Below are positions 1-10,912 of a DNA stretch of 64,000 nucleotides, piece after piece. Where the stretch lies: the NCBI GenBank assembly GCA_004794655.1, contig SMMW01000001.1, positions 1,798,001 through 1,862,000 of the forward strand, in the 5' to 3' direction. Position numbers and translations under genes: made by a program. The notes beneath the pieces were generated by a model, which saw only the letters and a list, made by a program, of their open reading frames with translations, had not been told where the DNA came from and ran no database searches. This stretch comes from Marisa cornuarietis (Eukaryota; Mollusca; Gastropoda; Architaenioglossa; Ampullariidae). Positions within the stretch are counted from its first letter, which is position 1. Each line of letters starts with the position of its first letter.

Positions 1-71
1 ATAAAAGGTATCAAAATGTTAATTAACAATTCTGAAAAGAAATAATCACTTTTATCTCCTTGACAGGAATC

Positions 72-3000
72 ATGTACCAAAAGCAGAGGACAAGACATGG
101 GAAGAAAAGGCAGTGCACTTCAGATGACAGATCTCTACAAAATGAATTTCAAAATCAAAACACAGACACTCCTGACAGCCAACAATGCCCAGCTGTTAGT
201 GTTGTCACTGCTTCTTCTTCAACACATTCGTGTCACATATTGTCAGGAACAGCACTCTGTCAAATAGTTGGTAAGGCAAAAAATCACAGCAGTCATGACC
301 TTGGAGAAAGTAATCAGTCCTCAAATACTAATGAACGACCTAGCCTTTCAAGAAAAGATCCATTATCGACCATGTCTGTGTGTGAATCAACAGCACAGAG
401 CACTGTAACTCAAGCTTTGTGTAAAGGAATTAGATCAAAGGATAATAATACAAGCAGCTGTCATGGTGATGATCATCAACAAGGTGAAATAGAGAGACCA
501 GATAAAAGCCTTAGCCTTACCAAAGATCAAGCATCTGTGAATAGACCGACCCATTGGAGGAAATCAGCTGGTGGACATCCAGTTAACACCAGTACAGGCA
601 ATGCACCTGTTACTGGCAGGGGTTCATACCAAGGACATACAAAAAAAGTAAGGTATGGTCATGGCAATGGAAAACACAATAAACAAAGAGTCAATAACAG
701 ATATATGAAGTTCTCTGGCACCCAAAAGTTATCGTGGCAGAATGACACAAAGCATTCCTCCAAACAGAGTGAAATTAATAGGAGCAGCACATCCACTTCA
801 GAGCTGGGAAGCAGTTCAGTTGTCCAGGCTCGTGACACAGCCCTTGGTATCCTTTGTGTATGAGTATCTCTTAAAAACAGTTTAAAAATAATTTCCTAAA
901 GCCTCTCAAACATAAAACTATTTTCCTTAGTGTCTTCCATGTCATTTAAATGATACATGTAATGTATTGCTACATAGTTATCTGGCAACAAAGAAAACAT
1001 TCTAAATAATTTATTTAGTTTAAGAGATTATGTAGACTGCTTGCAGTGGATTTTGCTGTGGAGCAGAGAGTACAGGTACAAAACCTGCCAAGCTCAAGCT
1101 TGGGCTGGAAAACTCACCCTGCCAATCCAGCAGCTGTCTAAATCTTGTCAGAAATAGATATCTGAATTATCAGGGGAAGTAAGTAAAGGCAGCAGAATGA
1201 GAGGACCGGCTGTACAGTGAGCCCCTAACATTCACTGCCACTATGACCACTAGGCTTGGGACTTTTTTTTAATCGATGATTGGTGTTAGTTTCTTTTATG
1301 CCTCTGATAAAAAAAACGCCTCTTTTTTTGAAGTCTGCTTTAACAACATTGTAGAAATTCCAGGATTTTACTATGATGATGTGAAGAAAAGATATTTCAA
1401 GATCCTGCCAAGCCATGGGAATGTTAACGTTGTCACAAGGGAAGGACTGGCCAAGCAAAAGGCTGAATTACAACGTCAGAAAGATTTGCAGTCTATGAAC
1501 TCTAGTCATTTGGCTAAATCCCTTGCTACATCCAAGCCAGGACTATCCTCAAAACATTGCAGTTCAGTAATGTCCTTGGCCAATATTTTTATGAGCAGTT
1601 ACCAGAAGGGAGAGTACAGCCAGTCAGTACTTGAGAGAACACTGACACAAATGAATGCTTCTAACCTAAGACAGGTTGGCCAAAAAACTGTCTTCAGTGA
1701 ACCACTGGGATTGCACGAAAGAATAGAGCACATGCTGCAGCTAGAGTCCACCAAAGAGCATGACAATCTTCTCTGCCTCTGGTCTATTAAAGACACCATG
1801 ATTCAGCGTCTTCAGCTAGTGACTGTTAAGGAAGTTCCAAGAACTCGATCTGGTCACTTGTCTGTGTCATTTGACCCTGGTCATACCACAGTGCTGCAGA
1901 CGTGGAATAAGATAACCAATGTTTGCTGGTCAGACTTTCCTCAGTATCCAGGGCGAAAGTACATCTTGTACACTACCATGTGCCACACAAGCCAGGCAGT
2001 CAATCTAGCTTTCATCCGCAACATGGACCCTGGTTACAGGGATGAAGTGCGTTACTTTGATTTTAACCTTGGCTATCGTGCAACCTGGACATGTGCCTGG
2101 AACCGTCAGAAGCAGCAGTTTGGTGTTGGAATAGAGAAAGGATGTCTTGTCATTGATGTTAACACACGATGTCTTTGGCAGTTTAAGACCTTAAACAGTG
2201 ATGCAATAGCACAAGTCTTCTCCCAGGTTGGTAACAATTTCCAGGAAACTGAATAGTGGTAACACTGTATCATAACAGTGTGCTGTAATTTATTTATTTC
2301 TTTTCACTTACCAGAGTAATTGCTAAGTTTAATTAACTCTCACACTTCAGTTGAATATTTATAGTGAAATAGCACAGATTTACTTAGTGGTTGAGCAACA
2401 AATTCTGAACTGTAAAGAATTAACTCACTGGACACTAGTAATTTACTGTGTAATTCTGGCTGATATTGTGTTACCAAACAGTGACCAAATGACAACTATA
2501 GTTGCAGGCAGAGTCTGTTATGGTAATATAGTGAAGATATGTATCACATGCATAAGCAGAAGAAAACGTAATACCATATTTGCTTAAAACTGACTTCTTT
2601 TTTGTTTTAAAGGATGATGGGAATCTGATGTACACAGGAACACGGCGAGGCAATATCCTGTTACATGATCTACGTAGCAGAAGCACTTATCCCCAGACGC
2701 TTATGTTTCACAAGTCCAGCATTAGCTGTCTGCAGCTTTCTCCTGATGATGCCTATCTCTATGCCAGTGATTTTAGTGGAAAGGTTTCTCCCTTTTATTA
2801 TGGTTACTTGTTATCCCATAGCAAATTATAAAATAAAATATAAAAATCTAGGGGTCACAATAAAGTTCATTTCTCTGCTTTATTAATATAGACATGTCAA
2901 GATTTTTGAGTATATCTAGTAAGTGGAATATTTATTATTATCATATTGTAATAATAATATTCAAAATGTACCAGGCCTACCATTGTTGCCAACTGAATAT

Positions 3001-5166
3001 TGAGAAAGCAGCTAGAATTTTTGTATATAGATACATGCTTGCATATTTATAGGGAAAATAGTAAGTGGTTAGAGCACCGGTGTGCAAACCCACCAGTACA
3101 CTGGTTCAATTCCTAGCTGTTGGAAATGGGTACTTGACTACATAGAGGGTTTGGAAAGGTAGGACAGGAAGGGAAAGGAGATGGCCACCACCCTCACAAA
3201 AACAAAAAATGCTTGCTTTGAGAAAAGTGTGGTCTCTAATATCTCACTTCCCAATGACTGGAAGATTTTTTTAACTTGTTTTTGTACCTTTTTATCTGTG
3301 TGCACAAGAATTTTTTGTGTATCATTCATAAGCTAATTATTTTCAGTATAGACATATGATATGCAAAGGTATTAATGCAGCTCTTTCTTTGAAGACATGC
3401 AGTGTGCATTTGTAGAGTGTCCCCTCGCCTAACAGGCTGAATGGAGAAGCTCTCTGTGTTTTTCTGTTTTGTCGATGATCTTTTCTAGTTTTATCATCAT
3501 TGGACTGTTACTTGCTCTTCCCGTGTAGTGCACTGAGCTTGTCTTTTTGATACCGAAGCACGCTATGCAAGTGCACCCTTAGCAAAGCGCTTTGGAGTCC
3601 TGCTGTTGCTGGAGAAAGGCGCTATACAAATGTCCATATTATTAGGATTATTATTATTAGTCAGTGATTAGTTCACTTTTTATTGTAAATTGTTGAAAGA
3701 TGTAATCAATTAATCAACAACTTTATTCTTTTCTGATAGATCCACAAGTGGGATATGCGCAATCGTAAGCCAGTTGTAAGCTATGATGGCCTCGTCAACC
3801 AGTACACCAAACTTCCATTTCACATCGATGAGACACAGTCACTGTTATATGGAAGTATGTAGATCAACACTAACAGAAAAATAGCACTGCCATTATTTTA
3901 TCAGTCTGTTTACAGTATATCAATTTTTTTTTTTTAAAGGCCAACTGACTATACAAAATAGAAAATCCTTTCAATGGTCACAAGAGAAGAAAGAACAAAT
4001 AAAGTCTGGGTGTTTTGTTGTTTTTTTTTTGGGGGGGGGGGGTTGGGGGTTGGAGGTAGTCATAATCCTTTCATTCTTCCCAGTAAGATCGGCGCCATCT
4101 GTCACATTCTGTCTACACACGCTACCGACACTTGTCTGTGCGTTTGTTCTTTCTCGGCTTGATTATTGTAACTCCCTTGCATATCTTCTTCAGAAAGTAC
4201 AGAACTTCGCTGCACGTCTGGGGCCAGTTGCACAACACATTTCTAATTTTAAACACTTTTAGGCCTTAAATATATTTAGATAATCAGTTTAAAGTGCACA
4301 CCATAATTTTTTTAAACTAAAACTTCTTTAAGTAAGATTGATAAATTTGTTTTAAGTCTGACTTTCCATCCTGTCAGTACAATTTTTTGTATGCTCTTGT
4401 GCAATGCATCTAAATGGCAGAGAAGAGATTTTGCTTCTTTATAACAATTTTAAGATTTAGAAACATGTTGTGCACAACCAGCTCCTGGTGCTTAGAGCTA
4501 GGAAACGGGACCATGCCGCTCCGCTCCTTCGTTTTCAGCACTGGCTACCCATCCGTTCTCGCATTCAGTACAAACTGTCTGTGGTGTTTTTTGTTTTTTT
4601 TTCTTTTCTGTCGCCGGCCCTATTTCTCTGAACTTCTCTTCCCTTACGTCCCAGCTAGACAACTCCGCTCATCGTCTGACGATTTTTAGTTACTGTTGTA
4701 GCGAAACAATTGAACTCGATCTCCCTTTCCATGTCCGCCACCTACCCGCTATTGAATCCTTTAAATGTGCACTGAAAACGCACTTCTTCCTTAAGAATTA
4801 CTCCTAACACCAGTTTCCACAATGCTAGTCTTTTTTCACACCTTTTTAATCCCCCTTGTCCGCTTATTGCTATTTCCGTGCTCGTCTTCCTTTTGCAAAA
4901 TTGCGATACAACCGATCACCTGATCACAGTTTTTGCCCCATTATTCTTTTGCAGCTGGTCAGGACTGCTACACTAAGCTCTGGTGTCTGAAAACGGGAAA
5001 GCTGCTACAAACTATCCCTCCTCCATGCCCAGCTTCAAGGGAGACCATCCCAGCAGTTCAGTACTCTTCCCAGTGGGGGTGTGCAAAGGGCAACCAGGGA
5101 CTGATCATGGGACAGAACGACACACTTTATCTCTATAGCTGTGGTGTTGAAAATTCTGAAAACTGA
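72..5166 (+). CDS. DCAF4: DCAF4-like WD40 substrate receptor, copy 1
   Basis: Five coding exons: 72-846, 1355-2226, 2613-2783, 3740-3854, 4955-5166; all introns are GT-AG and phases match (1, 0, 0, 1), giving 714 aa. The ATG at 72 lies five bases after an acceptor at 61-66, so an upstream untranslated exon is outside the window. Residues 1-258 are Ser/Asn/His/Lys-rich and look disordered. The family motif EIPGFYYDD opens exon 2. Exons 2-5 encode WD40 blades, with W610-D611-M612-R613 (the WDxR signature used by CUL4 receptors to dock on DDB1) and the C-terminal GQDCYTKLW blade. DCAF4 proteins are substrate receptors of CUL4-DDB1 E3 ligases; the substrate cannot be told here. Sequence upstream of about base 43 does not match copies 2 and 3. 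Family call is firm; activity is inferred. Confidence 0.9.
3055..3660 (+). mobile_element. tRNA-derived SINE with L2-type tail, intron 3 of DCAF4 copy 1
   Basis: A pol III-type A box (AGTGGTTAGAGC at 3064) and B box (GGTTCAATTCC at 3103-3113) are spaced as in tRNA. The 3' part (AAAGCGCTTT, then GGCGCTATACAAATG and ATT repeats) resembles the tail of L2-family LINEs. Copies 2 and 3 hold the same insert. The middle segment is 440 bp shorter here. Confidence 0.6.
4031..4056 (+). repeat. G-run able to form a quadruplex
   Basis: Twelve G, then TT, five G, TT, GG, preceded by a T run. Copies 2 and 3 have only T/G-poor sequence here, so the run expanded in copy 1. Confidence 0.5.
4065..4830 (+). mobile_element. 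CR1/L2-like LINE fragment in intron 4 of DCAF4 copy 1
   Basis: Broken frames encode the LINE C-terminal segment with the landmark FVLSRLDYCNS, then QKVQNFAARL. It is interrupted at 4222-4484 by a MITE. Copies 2 and 3 carry the same fragment (16655 and 33880), so it predates the gene duplication. Confidence 0.7.
4222..4484. mobile_element. MITE inserted in the L2 fragment, copy 1 only
   Basis: A 263-bp insert is flanked by CTGG on both sides. Copies 2 and 3 show the uninterrupted site (GTCTGG followed by TGTTTAGAGC). The ends form imperfect inverted repeats of roughly 28 bp around GTTGCACAAC and TTTCTAA. No coding capacity. Confidence 0.6.
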
Positions 5167-5568
5167 TAGAGCAGAAGCTTGCTACACTGGCGATGGTGAA
5201 ATTTTGTGTTTTGCAAAAAGCTTTTATTAGCATTTTTGACAGTCACCTTGTTGCCAGTAAAATTGAAGTAGATAAAGGAAGGAAGATGCATAATCTATGT
5301 CTGCCTTTGACTGTTCTGTGTTTTGTGATTTAAAAGTGGTACTTTCCATCTTGCCTTCAGAAATTTGTGAAATGTCTGGACCACATTAAACCTGTGCGTT
5401 CTAAATGGTACATGTTGCAGCCACCTTGATGGACCTAAAGTATGTCAGCAAGTTTGGTAGCAGATACTGCAAAATGATGGGGTTTTTTTAATGGCTATCT
5501 CTCAATTCGGATTTTTGAAAATCATTATTTTAATGCATGCTCTATTCTTGTATACTGGAAAATTGTTG

Positions 5569-5574
5569 AGTAAA
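5569..5574 (+). terminator. Possible poly(A) signal variant, DCAF4 copy 1
   Basis: AGTAAA occurs where copies 2 and 3 have AATAAA, about 400 bp after the stop codon. An ATTAAA at about 5384 is an alternative. Confidence 0.3.
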
Positions 5575-6394
5575 TTTGTTTTCTCTTGAGACTGGGTTGA
5601 ATGCTTCTGTAGCACCAAGTCACATTTAACAAGGAGCAGATGTACCCGCCTGGCAATTGTTGGGCAAGAATACAATACAACTTTATTTATCCACAAGGCC
5701 AGTTCCAGATAGTGCTAGTACTAGCAGCAATACATACATATACATGTTGAAATGATTTCTCTCTCTCCCACTCGCCCACACACAAACAAATTCCCAGTAA
5801 CAGCAGATACAGCTGGTGACCTTAGATCACCTCAGGCTAGTACAAGATCATGGCCAGCAGAGTTGATCAGATAAATGGCACATGAAATGAATGAATTACG
5901 GTGACGATTGGTTTTGCATACAGGCATCGCGTACCTACGGGCAGACTGCAAGAGTGAAAACTCGCAAGCCAATACATGATCAGAAATAAAGAGAATACGG
6001 AATGCCTTTATAAGGATTTGCTGATGACAAAAGGCTGTCGAGTCCAAAGATTCTACACCAAGATGCTCCACTTAGGTGGGAAAGTGAAGCCGTGCGGACC
6101 CGTATGTGACCCCGGCCACGCCCTCCTGTACCGACGATAGGTGTTCGCGTGAGGAGGCCTGGTGGTACATGGTGCGCTGCGCCGAGTTGTCTAAACTCTC
6201 GAACTAAAGGTTTCCGATCGTTCTCTTTTCTGAAAGATGAAGAGATGTGAGTTAACAGCTTTTTACAAGATTTAACAAGTCGCATTTATCTTTGGATTTG
6301 CCACATATACTGCTGCTTAGTAGTTTCACTAGTCTTGTGTCATTTCCATAGATGTAAGAAGTGGGTGCAGAAATGTACAGTTCCAATCATCTTT

Positions 6395-6970
6395 GATGTA
6401 CCGAATGCACCGAAATAGAATATTTTTCAGGATGGATAGAAAGAACTGTATCCGAATGGCTCCACGCCTCAGAGAAACACCTAATGTTACCAGGTTTTTC
6501 AGCCCTTCGGGTAAAGTTTGCCTCTCAGGTTCTGTCGTACAGCGTTGCAGCTGACATATCAACGATGGTAACTTTAGGAGTGGTATCAGAAGAGGACTCT
6601 GAGACTGTTTTCTTTGTTGCACCCACTGATCAATTGTTTAATGTATTCATCAGACTTAGCAAGTTTAGCAGCCAAACGATGCGTGATGCCATCTCGGAAA
6701 AGTCATGGCTGTCGACACTTAAAAGCAATTCATCCAGTATGATTGGATGGAAAATTGCTATACAAAGCCTGCTTCAACTCTGGGACGATCTTTGCAAAAC
6801 AAAAGAGGTTAAATTCTTCCACAATAGCAGACTAAACCAAGACTGCGTTAAAAAAAAACCTTTTTTCTCTAACACGAGGATAAGGACATGGAGATAATCC
6901 AGCAATTTCGGTTCTTTCTGTGCCAGGTAATGGTGGTTGGTCTCATCATGCAGTGAAAGAAGCAACTGCA
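6395..6970 (+). mobile_element. P-element/THAP9-type transposase remnant
   Basis: A 137-codon open stretch (6484-6897) and flanking frames encode P-superfamily transposase landmarks: ALRVKFASQVLSYSVAADIS, GWKIAIQSLLQLWDDL and NSRLNQDC, followed out of frame by GHGDNPA. At least two frameshifts break it and both ends are missing. It is present only in the copy 1-2 spacer, where the matching spacer 2-3 interval holds other sequence. Non-functional. Confidence 0.7.
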
Positions 6971-7124
6971 TCGAAGATGGAGATGACTTTCTCTTGACGC
7001 TGAGTAACATCAGTACTCAGTGCACTTCAGCGATTTCTGATGCAAGATATGAGCTAAACAAAATATGTGAAATCTCCTAGTATGCTTTGACCAATTCTGC
7101 CGAGGAACTATTCATTCCTGAGAC

Positions 7125-8510
7125 AGCTGATCAGCAGCTGACTTGTCATCCACCTCAAAAAGAACCGGACTACTGTAGTTCCGTTCTTACCCAGAAAGCT
7201 GTTCACAATGTCAAAAGTCTTTCTGGGATTTCCACTTGAAGCCTCTAGCTGCTCCTGCACGAATAACGATTTAGCCTGTTTTACAGCACACACATATTTA
7301 TTTGTGGCTAACTTATACAGCTGTCTGTCAATCTCAAGTTTGGTCTTCCTCCACTTTTTCTCTGCCAACTGTCTTTGTTTCTTGGCTTCACTCACCCCCT
7401 CACAAAAACCACGCATAATCTAGTCTGTCTACAACAATTTTGCAAACTGAAGGCGCATGCTTATTAAGCAGTCCTAATAAAGTCTGATTATATAATTCTA
7501 CTAACTCATCAACATCTGTGGGAGGATCTAATAACAACTTTGACTGAAGCAGGTCCTCTCTGGAAGCGTTCAGTTCAATCTTCAAATTTCTACACAAAAC
7601 AGATGTCTTTTTACGCTTTGGTCGAGAGAGATCAGTCACCACGGACTGCACAAAATGGTTCGAAATTTAAAAAAAATCCTCTTCAACAGCTGACTTGACC
7701 AGTGACTCTGATGGCGCACGAGTGATCACCCAGTCAAGAATGCGTCCAAGTTTATGAGTTGGTTTATCGATCAGCTGACGAAGACCACGGCTATCTATCT
7801 CTTGAATCCTCTTATCTCCTAGTGGAGCATAGGGCCTCTACAGTCGTCTTCCACTTTTCGCGGTCTTTGGCGGTTTGCTTTGCTGCCTCCCAGGTCAGGT
7901 CTGCTAGTTTGAGTTCTTGACGGCTATCTATGGCCTCAATCAACCGCTTCACATCACTATCCTGAGGTCTATCAGAATGAAAATTTACATCCTCCAAAAT
8001 AAGAAACTTCTCCTTTGTAAGTAAACTGTCCAGCAGCATGGCAAACTCCTCATGAAACAGAGAATCTGAAAGCTGATTCCTTTTTGATGGAGGAGGTCTA
8101 TATAAACAAATGATCTCTAATAGCTGCTTGGCTAATGTCAGTCTTACTGTTATGTTCTCAAAGGACCTGTACTGTGTCTGTCTCTTCAACACTCTAAACT
8201 TCAGATGTAGTTTAAATAAAACACCAACTCCACCTCCACTCCTGGGATTGTGTGCAAACGTATATGTGGTGTAAGGTCTTTGATTACTGATTCATCACCA
8301 CTCTCTTTTAACCATGTCTCTGACAAGAAAAAGACATCAAAGTCTTTTTCCAACACTAAATCATGAATGTCCACAGCCTTGTTGCTGACTGATTGCACAT
8401 TTAAGTGACCAACACATATACTTGTTACATTTTTCTTTTCTACTGATAGTCCCTCACTTTTGGGCAAAGAAAAATTATCATTAAAATTAAGGTCACATTT
8501 CTTTTTCCCA
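7125..8510 (-). mobile_element. Decayed CR1/L2-like LINE (endonuclease and linker), spacer 1-2
   Basis: Minus-strand frames read an AP-endonuclease domain (GHLNVQSVSNK, FFLSETWL, FLILEDVNFHSD) and the connector region before the reverse transcriptase (LDYAWF, AEKKWRKTKLEID). It has several frameshifts and no RT. A 121-bp fragment of another LINE is nested at 7799-7919. The same remnant occurs in spacer 2-3, so it was duplicated with the genes. Confidence 0.75.
7799..7919 (-). mobile_element. 121-bp RTE-like LINE 3' end nested in the L2 remnant
   Basis: Flanked by perfect 12-bp target-site duplications (ACGGCTATCTAT at 7787-7798 and 7920-7931). The minus strand encodes LTWEAAKQTAKDREKW and ALCSTRR, a C-terminal end typical of RTE-type LINEs, then a short tail. 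The orthologous insert is at 24461-24581. Confidence 0.65.
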
Positions 8511-8840
8511 CCATTTGTACTTCGTTTGGTGCTTAGGGAAACTGCCTGTTCTCATACGACTGTAACCGGACTGACGGTCGCTACACCTACACTGCCCTCG
8601 CGCCATAAATCAGTCCGTTCCTCTTTCTAGTTCCAGGGGAGAGGACGGAAGTTCCCAAGGAACTTTCTTTCTAAAGTTCTAGCTCTCGTTAGTCGGGTGC
8701 GTTGTCTTAGAAGAACGACTAGCGGCAGAGCAGGTGATGGATTTTTTCAAAGGACGCTGTTTACGACGACCAGCCCGTTAGCGACGGATTCGAGTCCGTT
8801 GTCTCGATGGGGTGGTCAACATTCACAGAATCATGTGTAA
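8511..8840. other. Duplicated spacer segment without recognisable gene
   Basis: Matches 27545-27835 closely. It has no long frame and no repeat I can name, and may be the 5' region of the LINE next to it. Confidence 0.4.
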
Positions 8841-8908
8841 GCGCTAAGAGCATGCTCTCTATGAGTGTGAATATGCGCTATAAAAATCTTCACTATTATT
8901 ATTATTAA
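8841..8908 (+). mobile_element. 68-bp tail-only L2 insertion
   Basis: Only the last bases of the L2 family at 9150 are present (GCGCTAAGAGCATG, ATATGCGC, then ATT repeats), flanked by TAA. Spacer 2-3 shows the empty site at about 27835 (GTGTAACCAAC). Confidence 0.7.
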
Positions 8909-9149
8909 CCAACACGTTTGTACCTGATGGCTACGTAAGGGGTGGGCAAGCTGCCGCACACGAACACACAAGATGGAATTTTGCTGCATACTGTCGATTT
9001 TATTAGATCACTCGGCGGCTGGCCTGCCTTCTCTCCACTCACTTCCAAATCACAAAAAGCCCCGACAACTTCAAAACTACACTATTTATCGCTCCCCGCT
9101 CGAACCTTCCAGAAACCATCCCTTTCTCTCCCCATGGTCTGGTTACGAA

Positions 9150-10026
9150 TCTGGGATTTATTGTCGCTGATGACATGACACTCGATAGACATGTAGCATC
9201 TGTCTGTCGGTCTGCCTATTATGAGATTCGTAAGATCAGTGCTATCCGTCACTTTCTCTCTACACGCGCTACCAACACTCTTGTCTGTGCGTTTGTTCTT
9301 TCTCGACTTGACTACTGCAACTCCTTGCTGGCAGGCTGCCCTGACTACCTCATTCAGAGACTCCAGAGAGTACAGAACTCTGCTGCGCGTCTGGTGCTTA
9401 GAGCAAGGAAACGGGACCATGTCACTCCTCTCCTTCGTTTTCTACACTGGCTACCCATCCGTTCTCGCATTCAGTACAAACTGTCTGTGCTGTGTTTTAA
9501 TTTCTTTACTGGCTCCTGTCCTGACTATTTCTCTGAACTTCTCATCCCTTACTCTCCGTCCAGACAACTACGCTCTTTGTCTGACGACCGTATCCTAACT
9601 GTTCCTGTCACCAGAACAACAACATATGGTCACAGGACTTTTGGCTACTGTGCTGCAAAACAAAAGAACTCTCTTCCTTTCCATATCCGCCACCTTCCTA
9701 CAACTGAATCTTTCAAATCTGCACTGAAAACGCACCTCTTCATTGAGCATTACTCCTAACACAGTCCACACAATGCTCGTCCTTCTTAACCCCGCCCCCT
9801 TCCCTCTTGGTACTTTACCCATCTTTCTCGCAGAATCACTATATTTCTCTGTTCCTGTTACTTGATGCCTTTTGTTTTCTGTTTCGTCGTCAGTACTGTC
9901 GTTTTCTTTCGTCCCCTTTGTTCTGTATCTACTTAGTCCACGTCTCTTCCTCGTTTTATTAAGCGCTAAGAGCATGCTCTCTATGAGTGTGAATATGCGC
10001 TTTAAAAATCTTCACTATTATTATTA
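9150..10026 (+). mobile_element. 5'-truncated CR1/L2-like LINE, 3' end
   Basis: A 194-codon frame (9175-9759) encodes the C-terminal part of the LINE polyprotein (FVLSRLDYCNSLLAGCPDYL, LHWLPI, QKNSLPFHIRHLPT). A 3' UTR and (ATT)n tail follow. TTACGAA flanks both sides (9143-9149, 10027-10033). The matching site in spacer 2-3 (about 28065) is empty, so insertion followed spacer duplication or the copy was lost there. Confidence 0.85.
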
Positions 10027-10033
10027 TTACGAA

Positions 10034-10430
10034 GCTTCGACCTGTCCCTGAACCATCGCGGGCATTGTTTCCCCACCCACTCCCAGGGACCAAGGCCAGA
10101 CTTCATTGTTTACTAGGTGTGTCCACGCATGGTGTGATTGTGTTCGAGAGCGTGTATGTACGCGTGCCCGCACGCGTACGACGATGTGTGAATGTCGGTG
10201 CGCGTGCATGTACGTGCGCATGTGTGTACGCGTGTGATGACCGTATGTATGTGTGCGAGTGTGTACGCGTACGTGTTTGTGTACGACAGTCCCAACGATT
10301 CAGGGCCTTCCTAAGGGGGTCAGGCGACCTTGCGACACGCAATAACAATTACAGGTCAGGTCTGGCTATTACGCAGCCGGCGTGAGGAAAGGGACTGGGG
10401 TGGCCGTCCGACCTCTACAAAAATAAAAAT
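10034..10430. other. Duplicated spacer, no gene seen
   Basis: Apart from the GT-rich tract, this matches 28068-28410. Nothing else is recognised. Confidence 0.4.
10135..10290. repeat. Degenerate alternating GT/GC tract
   Basis: About 150 bp of purine-pyrimidine alternation (GTGTG, GCGCGTGC, ACGCGTACG). Frames across it on both strands are by-products of the repeat. A shorter version is at 28185-28280. Confidence 0.7.
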
Positions 10431-10669
10431 CCTCTTGGTTCAAGATAAAATTATAACATTACAATGACTGACTTATAACTGAAGATTGCGAAGACGACAG
10501 TAGGTGAAGTTTGTTTTTTATTATTGCTGCTCTGAGATAAACATTAGACCAAGAAACCTAGACATTTTTGGAAAAGAGAAAACTTGAACTTTGCAATAAG
10601 AAATAATGAAAATCGCCTTGCCCGTGCAACCCGGAAAAGCCACGATCGTGGCTTGTCGAACCAAGAGGG
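10431..10669. mobile_element. MITE copy a (CCTCTTGGTTC termini)
   Basis: A 239-bp element with inverted ends CCTCTTGGTTC and GAACCAAGAGG. A perfect 14-bp palindrome, GCCACGATCGTGGC (10639-10652), sits beside the right end. Spacer 2-3 has the empty site (AAAATAAAATTTTAACTAG) at about 28405. Confidence 0.75.
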
Positions 10670-10912
10670 TTTTAACTAGTACACTACTAGAGTTCAACAC
10701 ATGATAAAGGGAAAGTCTCCTTAAAGGTGTCTACTAAAGAGGCTGGAAGTTTAAGAGTAGCAAGGGGATTCAACAATGCTGAGATGTGTTGACAAACTGT
10801 CTTGTCATAATTCAACATGCGTCGACCAAGTGTTGTTGAAATAAAATCTGGATTATTTTAAAATTAAAACTATTATAAAAATAAAAGCTATTAGAATTGA
10901 TGAGGTTTTAAT

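Noticed and set aside
3064..3113. tRNA gene in DCAF4 intron 3
   Set aside because: A and B boxes are present, but no cloverleaf stems or anticodon arm are evident. The SINE-like body and LINE-type tail explain it.
10027..10385. Several frames on both strands over the GT/GC tract
   Set aside because: They are low-complexity products of the alternating repeat, with no conservation in the paralogous spacer.
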